The notes under the pieces were generated by a model. It had not been told where the DNA came from and did not search any database. It was given only the letters and a program-made list of their open reading frames with translations. Shown in pieces: positions 16,843 through 24,762 of a stretch of DNA of 64,000 bases; position 1 is the stretch's first letter; every line of letters starts with the position of its first letter. This DNA is from Flagellimonas flava (GTDB lineage Bacteria > Bacteroidota > Bacteroidia > Flavobacteriales > Flavobacteriaceae). The stretch spans positions 496,001 through 560,000 of the forward strand of contig NZ_FQWL01000003.1 of assembly GCF_900129665.1 (NCBI RefSeq), read 5' to 3'. Position numbers and translations under genes: made by a program.

Positions 16843-17553
16843 ATGGGACCCAATAAAAAAACCGCCCGTATTGCAGGGCTTTTGTACTTTTTAATTGCTT
16901 TAACTGGCATTTTTAGCCTGATGTATGTTCCCTCACAACTCATAGTTTGGGACAACCCGGCGGAAACTGTGGCAAACATCAGGTCCTCGGAATTTTTATT
17001 CCGATTGGAGATTTTATGTGAACTGCTCTGCTATTTGATTTTTGTTTTCCTCCCTTTGGTGCTTTTTCAATTGTTCAAAGACGTTCATAAAAATATGGCC
17101 GTACTCATGGTAGCTTTGGTCATTGTCAGTGTTCCCCTTTCCATGGGCAGTGTAGTGCATAAATTTGATGTATTGTCCCTTTTGGGCAAAGCCGGATATT
17201 TGGAGGTATACAGTGCAGTGCAAATTGAAGCACAGGTCATGCTGGCTTTTAACTCTTATTTTAAAGGTATCCTAGTATCCCAGATTTTCTGGGGCCTTTG
17301 GCTTTTCCCTTTTGGTTATTTGGTCTTTAAATCTGGATTCCTTCCCAAGATTTTGGGCCTCTTTCTCATGGTTGGAAGTGTTGGCTATTTTATAGACTTT
17401 ATAGGTAGGGTTCTTTGCCCAGATTACAATGCGCTTTGGATTTCGGATTACATCACCATTCCTGCCAGTATTGGGGAATTGGGTACTTGTTTATGGTTGT
17501 TGATCATGGGCATCAAAACCACTGGCAATACAACTCAGGAAACAGTTACCTAG
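16843..17553 (+). CDS. DUF4386 family membrane protein
   Basis: The 236-aa protein has six membrane helices and begins MGPNKKTARIAGLLYFLIAL, the characteristic opening of DUF4386. The family is integral to the inner membrane and of unknown function. I start at the ATG at 16843; a TTG two codons upstream is possible. It lies 62 nt after the helical protein gene and ends exactly where the convergent NTF2-like gene ends (no gap). Confidence 0.88.
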   Translation: MGPNKKTARIAGLLYFLIALTGIFSLMYVPSQLIVWDNPAETVANIRSSEFLFRLEILCELLCYLIFVFLPLVLFQLFKDVHKNMAVLMVALVIVSVPLSMGSVVHKFDVLSLLGKAGYLEVYSAVQIEAQVMLAFNSYFKGILVSQIFWGLWLFPFGYLVFKSGFLPKILGLFLMVGSVGYFIDFIGRVLCPDYNALWISDYITIPASIGELGTCLWLLIMGIKTTGNTTQETVT

Positions 17554-18072
17554 TTAGAATTGCATCGGCTCCTGCTTGGCAAAATCAGTCTCGGTGATCG
17601 CTTGTCCGTTAATTTTGGCCATGTCCCAATCCTGGGTAATTTTCCAGTGGCCATCTATTTTCTTTAGCACGATATGGAACTGGCCATGACTAAAATTGGT
17701 ATTCCCTTCTTTATCCGTAAACCCTATCCGATAAAATCCAACTTCGTAGGAGGCCGTGGCATTGGTGTGTCTGCTATCGAACCAAAAATCCAAACTGATG
17801 GAAACGCTATCTTCCTTGTTCTTTTTAAAGCGTTCCAAATTTTTGGATTTAAAAGCATTTTCGGTATCGATACCATCCGGGGTTACCCGAAGTACGTCAT
17901 TGGCATAGGTGGCATTTAAAGCTTCGCCATCCAAGGTCTCAAAAGCATTTATGAAGGGCTTCCAAACCGTTTGGTCAATCTCTTTTTGAATGTTGCCTAC
18001 TTCCGTTTGCGCATACCCCATCCAACTAAGACATAAAATACTGCAGATAATCAGTTTTCGCATTGTTTCCAT
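17554..18072 (-). CDS. Secreted NTF2-like (SnoaL/DUF4440) protein
   Basis: The 172-aa protein has a signal peptide (METMRKLIICSILCLSWMGYAQ) followed by an NTF2-like domain: WKPFINAFETLDGEALNATYANDVLRVTPDG, then strands ending DGHWKITQDWD. Family members bind or convert small molecules. Here it is third in the mntR-zupT operon (16 nt after the transporter), which may be only run-through transcription. It differs from the lipoprotein at 9.4 kb by lacking a lipobox. Confidence 0.8.
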   Translation of the reverse strand: METMRKLIICSILCLSWMGYAQTEVGNIQKEIDQTVWKPFINAFETLDGEALNATYANDVLRVTPDGIDTENAFKSKNLERFKKNKEDSVSISLDFWFDSRHTNATASYEVGFYRIGFTDKEGNTNFSHGQFHIVLKKIDGHWKITQDWDMAKINGQAITETDFAKQEPMQF

Positions 18073-18088
18073 CTTTGATTTTTTTTAG

Positions 18089-18910
18089 TTAACCCAAACC
18101 TACATCCAACATCATCATAATAATAAACCCGCCGATGAAACCCATGGTGGCAATGTCGGTATACTTATCCCGCTGGGTTTCGGGAATCACTTCCTCTACC
18201 ACCACAAAAATCATGGCGCCCGCAGCAAAGGAAAGTGCATAGGGCAATATGGGTTCAAAGGTTAATACCGCCCAAGCTCCAAGTACGGCTGCAATAGGTT
18301 CCACCATGGCGGAAGCTTGACCGTACATAAAACTTTTGGTCCTACTTAATCCTTGTCTACGCAAGGGCATTGCCACTGCAAACCCCTCAGGGAAATTCTG
18401 AAGTCCAATTCCGAGGGCCAGTGCTACCGCCCCTCCGATGCTAGCACCTTCAAATCCGGCTGCTACCCCACCGAAAAGCACGCCTACGGCCAATCCTTCC
18501 GGAATGTTGTGAAGGGTGATGGCCAAGGTCAGCAGTGTGGTCCGGTGCCAGGGTGTTTTTACCCCTTCGGCCTCACTTTCCTTAAAGTTGATATGCAAAT
18601 GGGGCAGTACCTTATCCAGTCCAAAAATAAATGCAGCACCGAGCAGGAATCCAACGGCAGCTGGGATCACTTTTACAAATCCCTCACCCTGACTCATTTC
18701 AATGCCCGGGGCCAATAGGCTCCAAAAACTAGCAGCGACCATAACCCCACCGGTAAAGCCGAGCATCCCATCCAAAACAGCCCGATTCATGCCTTTAAAG
18801 AAAAACACCAGGGCCGCCCCTGCCGCCGTTAATCCCCATGTAAACAAGGTTGCGTAAAAGGCAGCTAAAATGGGGTTAATACTTTCAAAATATTGAATTA
18901 TCTGTTCCAT
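18089..18910 (-). CDS. zupT: ZIP family metal transporter
   Basis: The 273-aa inner-membrane protein has eight predicted helices. The fourth has HNIPEGLAVG and the fifth has LQNFPEGFAVAMPLRR, the two metal-binding motifs of ZupT/GufA-type ZIP carriers (H, N, E residues). It imports Zn(II), Mn(II) or Fe(II) with broad specificity. The ATG overlaps the mntR stop (TAATG), so the regulator and carrier are made together. Regulation is by the DtxR-type protein encoded upstream. The closest sub-type (ZupT or GufA) is uncertain. Confidence 0.92.
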   Translation of the reverse strand: MEQIIQYFESINPILAAFYATLFTWGLTAAGAALVFFFKGMNRAVLDGMLGFTGGVMVAASFWSLLAPGIEMSQGEGFVKVIPAAVGFLLGAAFIFGLDKVLPHLHINFKESEAEGVKTPWHRTTLLTLAITLHNIPEGLAVGVLFGGVAAGFEGASIGGAVALALGIGLQNFPEGFAVAMPLRRQGLSRTKSFMYGQASAMVEPIAAVLGAWAVLTFEPILPYALSFAAGAMIFVVVEEVIPETQRDKYTDIATMGFIGGFIIMMMLDVGLG

Positions 18911-19566
18911 TAGTTGTTCTTTTTTACGTAAAGATTTGATGCTATTTGATGCGATATATGAAGCTCCGATTGGTCAATCTTGATATGTAGCGATTGGTCA
19001 AAATCCTCCTTTTCCAACACCTCTATGGTCTTGCCCAAAGCAATACCGTTCTTGTCCAAAAATTTGAGAAAGGGGGCAGAAGTGTCTTTTACCCCAACGC
19101 ACACACCTCCTGCCTTCACCTCCAAATCGCTTAGGAGTTCCTTATCCCGAACCATAAACTTGCCATCCTTGCTGGGAATGGGATCACCATGGGGGTCATA
19201 CTTGGGAAAATCCAAAAGTTCATCAATCTTGTCTATAAGTTTTTCGCTTTTAATATGTTCCAACTGCTCGGCCACTTCATGGACCTCATCCCAGGTAAAA
19301 TCGAGTTTTTTGACCAGGAACACCTCCCAAAGTCGATGTTTTCGGATGATGGACAGCGCAGTTTTGATGCCGATTTCCGTCAAGGAAACCCCTTGATATT
19401 TTTTGTAATGGACCAACCCCTTATCCGCCAACTTTTTGGCCATATCAGTGACCGAGGAAGGTTTGGTCTCCATTTGTTCCGCGATAGCATTGGTGGCAAC
19501 CGGAACGGAATCACTTCCTCCTAGATGAAAAATGGTCTTAATATAGTTTTCCTCGGATCTGGTCAT
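18910..19566 (-). CDS. mntR: DtxR/MntR family metal-dependent repressor
   Basis: The 218-aa protein has an N-terminal winged HTH (residues about 1-60; SEENYIKTIFHLGG, AEQMETKPSSVTDMAKKLADKGLV). A dimerisation helix bundle follows with metal ligands (ALSIIRKHRLWEVFL, WDEVHEVAEQLEHI). The last 70 residues form a FeoA-like SH3 domain. With Mn(II) or Fe(II) it represses uptake genes. I start at the ATG at 19566; a longer TTG start six codons upstream would place coding sequence over the promoter and the dyad. The divergent TonB receptor gene is likely also its target. MntR or an iron-type sensor cannot be told apart here. Confidence 0.9.
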   Translation of the reverse strand: MTRSEENYIKTIFHLGGSDSVPVATNAIAEQMETKPSSVTDMAKKLADKGLVHYKKYQGVSLTEIGIKTALSIIRKHRLWEVFLVKKLDFTWDEVHEVAEQLEHIKSEKLIDKIDELLDFPKYDPHGDPIPSKDGKFMVRDKELLSDLEVKAGGVCVGVKDTSAPFLKFLDKNGIALGKTIEVLEKEDFDQSLHIKIDQSELHISHQIASNLYVKKNN

Positions 19567-19654
19567 TAAAAACAAATTTGTCAAAAATACATTTTTATTT
19601 ATAAAAACAAATTTTTAGATTTGCCTAAATTTATTTTTAACCAAATTTAAATAG
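19567..19654. promoter_or_regulatory. mntR promoter and candidate metal-repressor sites
   Basis: On the minus strand -33 TTTG (19611-19608) and -7 TATTTTTG (19589-19582) are 18 nt apart and drive mntR. A perfect palindrome ACAAATTTGT (19572-19581) covers the start region. TAAAAACAAATTT occurs twice, at 19567-19579 and 19602-19614. A DtxR-box-like dyad TTTAG-N6-CTAAA (19614-19629) lies between the two divergent genes, able to control both mntR and the TonB receptor. Confidence 0.5.
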
Positions 19655-21916
19655 GTGTATAAGACCCTGTTTCTCAGTATAACATTGATCCTTGTTTTTG
19701 GAAGCACCAATGCTCAGAGTACCCTAATGGGGACTATCACTGGGGAAGGACAGCCCGTTGCCTATGCCAATGTGATTTTGAAAGGAACGCAAATTGGAAC
19801 AGCTACAGCTATAGATGGATCTTATTCACTAGCGAATATTGCTCCCGGTCAGTATACGGTTTTGGTATCTTCAATTGGTTATATCACCTATAGAACCACA
19901 ATACTTATCGGAAAGGGCGAAGAAAAGACACTTAATGTGGAGCTGGAGGCTTCGGCCGAAAGCTTGGAGGAAACCGTGGTCACTGGAACCTTAAAACCGG
20001 TAAGTCGATTGGAAAGCGCCGTTCCGGTTGAAGTTTACAAACCTTCCTTTTTAAAAAAGAGCCCCACCCCAAGTATTTTTGAGGCCTTACAAAATGTGAA
20101 TGGCGTACGTCCCCAAATCAATTGTAATGTCTGCAACACAGGTGATATCCATATCAACGGGTTGGAAGGACCCTATACGTTGGTCCTTATAGATGGTATG
20201 CCCATTGTGAGCGGTCTAGGAACAGTTTATGGCCTATCCGGAATCCCAAATTCGCTGATTGAGCAGATAGAAATTGTAAAAGGTCCGGCATCGACCTTAT
20301 ATGGAAGCGAGGCCGTGGGTGGACTCATCAACATCATTACCAAACATGCGCCCAACGCACCCGAATTTTTTGCCGATGCGTATTTAACGGGTTGGGGTGA
20401 ATATAATTTAGACGTAGGCTCAAAAATTGAAGTGGGAAAGAAGACCGACCTGCTCCTTGGGGTCAATTATTTCAATTTTGACGAAGTGGTGGACAACAAC
20501 GGGGACAACTTTACGGACCTGACCTTGCAAGATCGTATTTCGGTGTTTCAAAAATGGAATTTTAAGCGTAAGGATTCCAAGTTGTTTTCCCTGGCCGGAA
20601 GGTTTTTTTACGAAGACCGTTGGGGCGGCGAGCTACAATGGACGCCAGAGTTCCGAGGTGGGGACGAGATTTATGGGGAAAGCATCTATACCCGAAGATG
20701 GGAAGTATTGGGAAAATATCAGCTCCCCATCGATGAAAAAGTGATGCTATCCGTATCCTATAATGATCATAACCAAAACTCGGTGTATGGAGATGTTCCC
20801 TATTTGGCCGACCAACGTATTGGTTTTGGGCAATTGACCTGGGACAAAACCATAGGGAACCATGATCTTTTATTTGGAAGTGCGATTCGGTACAATTACT
20901 ACGACGACAGCACCCCAGCCACATTGGAGGCCGACCAGGTTTGGATTCCAAGCTTGTTCCTTCAGGATGAGATCAAACTTGCCAAAAAACATTCCATTTT
21001 GGGTGGGGTCCGCTATGATTATGACAAAAGGCACGGCAATATTTTTACCCCAAGGGCTGCCTATAAATGGAAGATTTCTGACCATGATATCTTCAGGCTC
21101 AATGCCGGAACAGGATTCCGGGTGGTCAATCTTTTTACCGAGGACCATGCCGCCTTGACCGGGGCAAGGGAGGTGGTTATTGCAGAAGCGCTCAAACCGG
21201 AACGCTCCATAAATGTTAACCTGAACTACCTTAAAAAGATTTATGCGGACAATGGCACCTTTATTGGTCTGGATGCCTCTGCTTTTTACACCCATTTTTC
21301 CAATGTTATTTTACCGGATTACGATACCAATCCCAACCAGATCATCTACGATAACTTGGATGGGAAATCGGTCTCCAAGGGGTTGAGCGCCAATGTGGAT
21401 TTGGTGCTGCCCAACGGGCTCAAGTTTTTGGTGGGCGCTACCTGGCAAGATGTGAGCAATACCGAAAATGGGGTCACCCAACGGCAAATTCTGACGGAGA
21501 GCATCACGGGAACCTGGAACGTGTCCTATACCCTTAGGAGTTTGGACCTCACCGTGGACTATACCGGGAACCTTTATGGTCCCATGCGTTTGCCCATACT
21601 TGGGGATTTGGACCCGCGAAGTGAATTTTCGCCCACTTGGAGCATTCAAAACATCCAGTTTACCTATAAGGGATTGGACAAGTTTGAGTTTTATGGTGGC
21701 GTAAAGAACCTATTGGATTGGACACCGAATCGTGGCAACCCCTTTATTATTGCCCGGGCGGATGACCCCTTTGACAGAAATGTACAGTTTGACAATCAAG
21801 GCAATGTGGTGGCCACTGCAGACAATCCTTTTGCTTTGACTTTTGACCCCAGTTATGTATATGGTCCCAACCAAGGAATCAGGGGGTTCTTTGGATTGCG
21901 GTATACGGTTTTTTAG
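19655..21916 (+). CDS. TonB-dependent outer-membrane receptor, likely metal or metallophore
   Basis: The 753-aa outer-membrane receptor has a signal peptide (about 1-20), then a carboxypeptidase-like regulatory domain (STLMGTITGEGQPVAYANVILKGT; about 22-110). A plug domain follows with INGLEGPYTLVLIDGMPI and IEIVKGPASTLYGSEAVGG, then a beta barrel ending in an aromatic residue (YTVF). A CNVCN motif just before the plug could bind a metal. The start codon is GTG at 19655. It is divergent from mntR-zupT and shares their control region, suggesting Mn, Zn or Fe uptake across the outer membrane. The substrate is inferred from context only. Confidence 0.9.
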   Translation: MYKTLFLSITLILVFGSTNAQSTLMGTITGEGQPVAYANVILKGTQIGTATAIDGSYSLANIAPGQYTVLVSSIGYITYRTTILIGKGEEKTLNVELEASAESLEETVVTGTLKPVSRLESAVPVEVYKPSFLKKSPTPSIFEALQNVNGVRPQINCNVCNTGDIHINGLEGPYTLVLIDGMPIVSGLGTVYGLSGIPNSLIEQIEIVKGPASTLYGSEAVGGLINIITKHAPNAPEFFADAYLTGWGEYNLDVGSKIEVGKKTDLLLGVNYFNFDEVVDNNGDNFTDLTLQDRISVFQKWNFKRKDSKLFSLAGRFFYEDRWGGELQWTPEFRGGDEIYGESIYTRRWEVLGKYQLPIDEKVMLSVSYNDHNQNSVYGDVPYLADQRIGFGQLTWDKTIGNHDLLFGSAIRYNYYDDSTPATLEADQVWIPSLFLQDEIKLAKKHSILGGVRYDYDKRHGNIFTPRAAYKWKISDHDIFRLNAGTGFRVVNLFTEDHAALTGAREVVIAEALKPERSINVNLNYLKKIYADNGTFIGLDASAFYTHFSNVILPDYDTNPNQIIYDNLDGKSVSKGLSANVDLVLPNGLKFLVGATWQDVSNTENGVTQRQILTESITGTWNVSYTLRSLDLTVDYTGNLYGPMRLPILGDLDPRSEFSPTWSIQNIQFTYKGLDKFEFYGGVKNLLDWTPNRGNPFIIARADDPFDRNVQFDNQGNVVATADNPFALTFDPSYVYGPNQGIRGFFGLRYTVF

Positions 21917-22036
21917 TTCTGATTTGCCTTTCAGATGGTACTATATACTGCCTATTTCAGGCTCAAAAAGCAAATTTTGACAAAAAAACTGCTCGGTTGT
22001 TCACTATACCGAACACCGCTAAAAAATTTCCACTCT

Positions 22037-22060
22037 ATATTCGTCTAAGCGAATATTTTT
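22037..22060 (+). terminator. Hairpin with T-tail between the TonB receptor and SymE-like genes
   Basis: ATATTCG (22037-22043) and CGAATAT (22050-22056) form a 7-bp stem with a 6-nt loop, followed by TTTT. It could end the TonB receptor transcript. It also includes a TATTTTTG box (22054-22061) and lies 2 nt before the SymE-like start, so it might instead control that gene. Confidence 0.5.
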
Positions 22061-22062
22061 GA

Positions 22063-22242
22063 TTGAAACAAACCCGAAAACTTAAGATCCATACCAAATT
22101 CCGTCGCCGTACTTGGGACCATACCACCGTACCCGAAATACGGTTGGAAGGTCGTTGGTTGGAGGAACTGGGTTTTGAGCAGGGAAAGACCATAAAGGTC
22201 ATTCAAGAGAAAAACGTCCTGGTGCTTGTTTTGGAAGACTAG
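22063..22242 (+). CDS. SymE-like type I toxin family protein
   Basis: The 59-aa protein starts with TTG directly after an in-frame stop; no ATG is available. The sequence RKLKIHTKFRRRTWDHTTVP, then PEIRLEGRWLEELGF and a strand-rich end KVIQEKNVLVLVLED, matches the SymE_toxin pattern (AbrB-like fold; PEIRL-GKWLEE-GF). E. coli SymE is an SOS-induced RNA-cleaving toxin held down by an antisense RNA, and is about twice as long; short forms occur in Bacteroidota. An antisense RNA on the minus strand is possible, but I cannot identify one. The function as a toxin is inferred from family only. A multi-hairpin repeat follows immediately. Confidence 0.72.
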   Translation: MKQTRKLKIHTKFRRRTWDHTTVPEIRLEGRWLEELGFEQGKTIKVIQEKNVLVLVLED

Positions 22243-22243
22243 A

Positions 22244-22366
22244 ATGCTCCTTTCCCTATCAGGGAAAGGTGTCACGCTGGCGTGACGGAAAGGGTCAGAT
22301 CTCCCTTCCGTCCTGACATAAAATGTCATGCCACCTTCCCTTCCCAAGGGAAGGAGCTTTAGCATG
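22244..22366. repeat. Palindromic multi-hairpin intergenic element
   Basis: Four perfect inverted repeats lie in 123 nt. They are CCTTTCCCT/AGGGAAAGG (22249-22257, 22261-22269), GTCACGC/GCGTGAC (22271-22277, 22280-22286), TGACAT/ATGTCA (22314-22319, 22323-22328) and CCTTCCCTT/AAGGGAAGG (22334-22342, 22346-22354). The outer CTCCTTTCCCT and AGGGAAGGAG also pair, and ATGCT/AGCAT flank it. This is typical of a REP-like mobile repeat or a structured RNA. No other copy is seen in this window. Confidence 0.65.
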
Positions 22367-22429
22367 TTCTAGAATTAAAACTTTTTGCCTGGAGAGGATA
22401 AAGAATCAGGGTTCTCATATCAGAAAGCC

Positions 22430-22452
22430 AGGTATCACAATTTGTGATACCT
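22430..22452. promoter_or_regulatory. Perfect palindrome upstream of lycopene cyclase gene
   Basis: AGGTATCACAA (22430-22440) and TTGTGATACCT (22442-22452) are exact reverse complements around one T. It ends 41 nt before the crtY-like ATG and 29 nt before its -7 box. The position suits an activator or regulator dimer. Which protein binds is unknown. Confidence 0.55.
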
Positions 22453-22481
22453 AAAATCACCATCTACTGCCCTCCTTTCCT

Positions 22482-22489
22482 TATTTTTG
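22482..22489 (+). promoter_or_regulatory. -7 box of lycopene cyclase gene
   Basis: TATTTTTG matches TAnnTTTG and ends 4 nt before the ATG at 22494, so the mRNA is probably leaderless. No good -33 TTTG is seen at the usual distance, consistent with an activated promoter. Confidence 0.5.
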
Positions 22490-22493
22490 GGCC

Positions 22494-23636
22494 ATGTCCC
22501 ACTACGACTATATCATTATTGGAGGCGGTGCAGCAGGCCTATTATTGGCCGATATCTTGGGGAGGGACACCTTTTTTTCCTCCAAACAGATTTTGATCAT
22601 CGAAAAAAACGCCAAGACCCAAAACGATCGCACCTGGTGTTTTTGGGAACATGGCAATGGCGATTTTGAGCCTTTATTACACCGAAAATGGTCCACCATA
22701 AAATTCGCTGGACAGGATTTGGACTTATCCACATCCATTTTGCCGTATCGGTATAAAATGCTCCGGGGCAAAGATTTCTATTCCCATTTTTTATCGCAAA
22801 TGGAAACCTATAGTAACGTTTCCTGGATTCAGGATGAGGTGTTGGAGGTTGATGAAAGTCAGAGTAAAGTCAACATCAAAACCCAAAACGGTGCGTACAC
22901 CGCCGACCAAGTCTTTGGCAGCATCCCGGACTTTAAAGCGGTGGCAAATCAAAACAAATACCCTCTGCTACAACAACATTTTTTAGGCTGGTTTGTGAAA
23001 ACTAAGGAGACCGTATTCCAACCCGAAGAAGCCACCTTTATGGATTTTTCCATCCCCCAAAAAGGCAATACGCGGTTCATGTACGTGCTTCCTTTTTCCG
23101 AAACCGAAGCCTTGTTGGAGTATACGTTGTTTTCAGAAACCCTTTTGGAAAAAAGCGAGTATGAAAATGCCATCAAGGATTACATTCAACATAAATTGGG
23201 CGGAGTGGGTTACGAAATTCTGGAAGTGGAACAGGGAAGCATTCCCATGACCTGTTATCCCTTCCATCATAAAAATTCAGAACGCATTTTTCATCTGGGC
23301 ATTGCGGGCGGTTGGGCAAAGCCCAGCACTGGATTTACCTTTTACAATACCCACAGAAACGTCAAGCAATTGGTGGCTACATTAAAGCAAGGATCATCGC
23401 TTAAAAGATTTTATAGAAGGGACCGATTTTGGTTCTATGATTTGCTGCTGTTGGATATTTTGTACGAGAAAAACCACTTGGGAGGTGCCATTTTTGAATC
23501 CATGTTCAAAAAGCGAAAGGCATCACTGATCTTGAAATTTTTAGGGAACGAAACTTCGTTTTGGGAGGACTTGAAAATCATAAGTGCCTGTCCCAAAAAG
23601 CCGTTTTTGCGAGCTTTGCTAAGACGTCTCTTTTAA
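22494..23636 (+). CDS. crtY: Lycopene beta-cyclase family flavoprotein
   Basis: The 380-aa protein has an N-terminal FAD/NAD-binding fold with GGGAAG at about 10-15. The lycopene cyclase signature follows: KTQNDRTWCFWEHG, then LPYRYKMLRGKDFY, FMDFSIPQ, LPFSETEALLEYTLFS and GIAGGWAKPSTGFTF. It closes the ends of lycopene to give beta-carotene, at the inner membrane, using reduced FAD as a non-redox cofactor. Other carotenoid genes are not in the window, although a polyprenyl synthase lies tail to tail with it (4-nt overlap). The ATG is fixed by the -7 box immediately upstream. Confidence 0.93.
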   Translation: MSHYDYIIIGGGAAGLLLADILGRDTFFSSKQILIIEKNAKTQNDRTWCFWEHGNGDFEPLLHRKWSTIKFAGQDLDLSTSILPYRYKMLRGKDFYSHFLSQMETYSNVSWIQDEVLEVDESQSKVNIKTQNGAYTADQVFGSIPDFKAVANQNKYPLLQQHFLGWFVKTKETVFQPEEATFMDFSIPQKGNTRFMYVLPFSETEALLEYTLFSETLLEKSEYENAIKDYIQHKLGGVGYEILEVEQGSIPMTCYPFHHKNSERIFHLGIAGGWAKPSTGFTFYNTHRNVKQLVATLKQGSSLKRFYRRDRFWFYDLLLLDILYEKNHLGGAIFESMFKKRKASLILKFLGNETSFWEDLKIISACPKKPFLRALLRRLF

Positions 23637-24616
23637 ACGGTACGGCGCATCAGGTTTTCCCCAAACTGTTTTAGGTTGGTCTTGTTTTTATCTGAAATTG
23701 CAAGGCCTTCCAATTGGGCAAAGGCCTTTTCGGTGTAGTCTTGAATGAGCTGCTTGGCCACATCCACCGCTCCACTTTCCAAAAAGATGTTTTTGACCGT
23801 TTCAATCTTTATCAAGGCGTCTTTGGATTGAATGGAATACAGATGAAGCAACCCTTCGCGGTCTTCCTTGGGAGCCAGTTCCAGCGCTTTTAGGTACAGA
23901 AAGGTTTTTTTATTCTCCATAATATCTCCGCCAATCTGTTTCCCAAAAGTTTTGGGATCGCCGAAGGCGTCCAAGTAGTCGTCTTGCAGTTGAAAGGCAA
24001 TTCCAAGGTTCAATCCAAAATCATAGATGGCATCCATATCCTTTTCTGATGCTTCTGCTATAATGGCACCCATTTTCATGGCCGCGGCAACCAATACCGC
24101 AGTTTTATAGGCAATCATTTTCAAGTACTCAGGGATGGTAACATCGTCCCGGGTCTCAAAATCCACATCATACTGCTGTCCTTCGCAAACTTCAATGGCG
24201 GTTTTGCTAAAAAGTGCCGTAAGCTGTTTGAAAACTTCGGGGGGATATCTTTCAAAACATTGATAGGCCTGGATCAACATGGCATCTCCAGATAAAATGC
24301 CTGTATTAATGTCCCATTTTTCATGCACGGTCACCTTCCCCCTTCGCAGCGGGGCATCGTCCATAATATCATCATGCACTAGGGAAAAGTTATGGAACAC
24401 CTCAATGGCCAGGGCGGCATCCAAAGCGGAGTTCACATTTCCTCCAAACAGGTCACAGCTCATCAAGGTCAGTACAGGCCGCATGCGCTTCCCACCCAAA
24501 CCAAGGATATAAGTAATGGGAGCATAGAGGTTCGCAGGATCCTTTTGGGTCTGATTTTGGGTTAAGTGCGAAATAAATAGGTCTCGGTAGTAACCTATGG
24601 CGTCTGAGTTCGTCAT
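23633..24616 (-). CDS. Polyprenyl (geranylgeranyl-type) diphosphate synthase
   Basis: The 327-aa all-helical prenyltransferase has the first Asp-rich motif DDIMD in FSLVHDDIMDDAPLRRGK (about residues 77-94) and the second in FQLQDDYLDAFGD (about 206-218). The enzyme condenses IPP with allylic diphosphates. Length and motif layout fit short- to medium-chain trans synthases such as GGPP synthase, which would feed carotenoid synthesis with the adjacent cyclase; product chain length cannot be fixed by eye. The ATG at 24616 is the usual start. It is convergent with crtY, overlapping by 4 nt. Confidence 0.92.
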   Translation of the reverse strand: MTNSDAIGYYRDLFISHLTQNQTQKDPANLYAPITYILGLGGKRMRPVLTLMSCDLFGGNVNSALDAALAIEVFHNFSLVHDDIMDDAPLRRGKVTVHEKWDINTGILSGDAMLIQAYQCFERYPPEVFKQLTALFSKTAIEVCEGQQYDVDFETRDDVTIPEYLKMIAYKTAVLVAAAMKMGAIIAEASEKDMDAIYDFGLNLGIAFQLQDDYLDAFGDPKTFGKQIGGDIMENKKTFLYLKALELAPKEDREGLLHLYSIQSKDALIKIETVKNIFLESGAVDVAKQLIQDYTEKAFAQLEGLAISDKNKTNLKQFGENLMRRTV

Positions 24617-24708
24617 GTATCAAAAATACGGTCATTTTAAGGAGTATCCCAATCCTTTAAAAACAACAATTCAGCAAGAATTGAAAAAAGTTTCATCAAA
24701 AAACGCAA

Positions 24709-24716
24709 TAGATTTG
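24709..24716 (+). promoter_or_regulatory. -7 box before second ECF sigma gene
   Basis: TAGATTTG fits TAnnTTTG and lies 46 nt before the ATG at 24763. A 6-bp dyad GTCTTC/GAAGAC (24720-24725, 24738-24743) follows in the leader. The -33 element is not clear. Confidence 0.35.
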
Positions 24717-24762
24717 AAAGTCTTCGTCTTTATGTATGAAGACCGATAACAGGCTTTACTAA

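Noticed and set aside
22045..22365. Minus-strand 106-codon frame across the SymE-like gene and the repeat
   Set aside because: It lies opposite the SymE-like frame and the palindromic repeat, where hairpins force open frames on both strands. Its composition is not that of a known protein.
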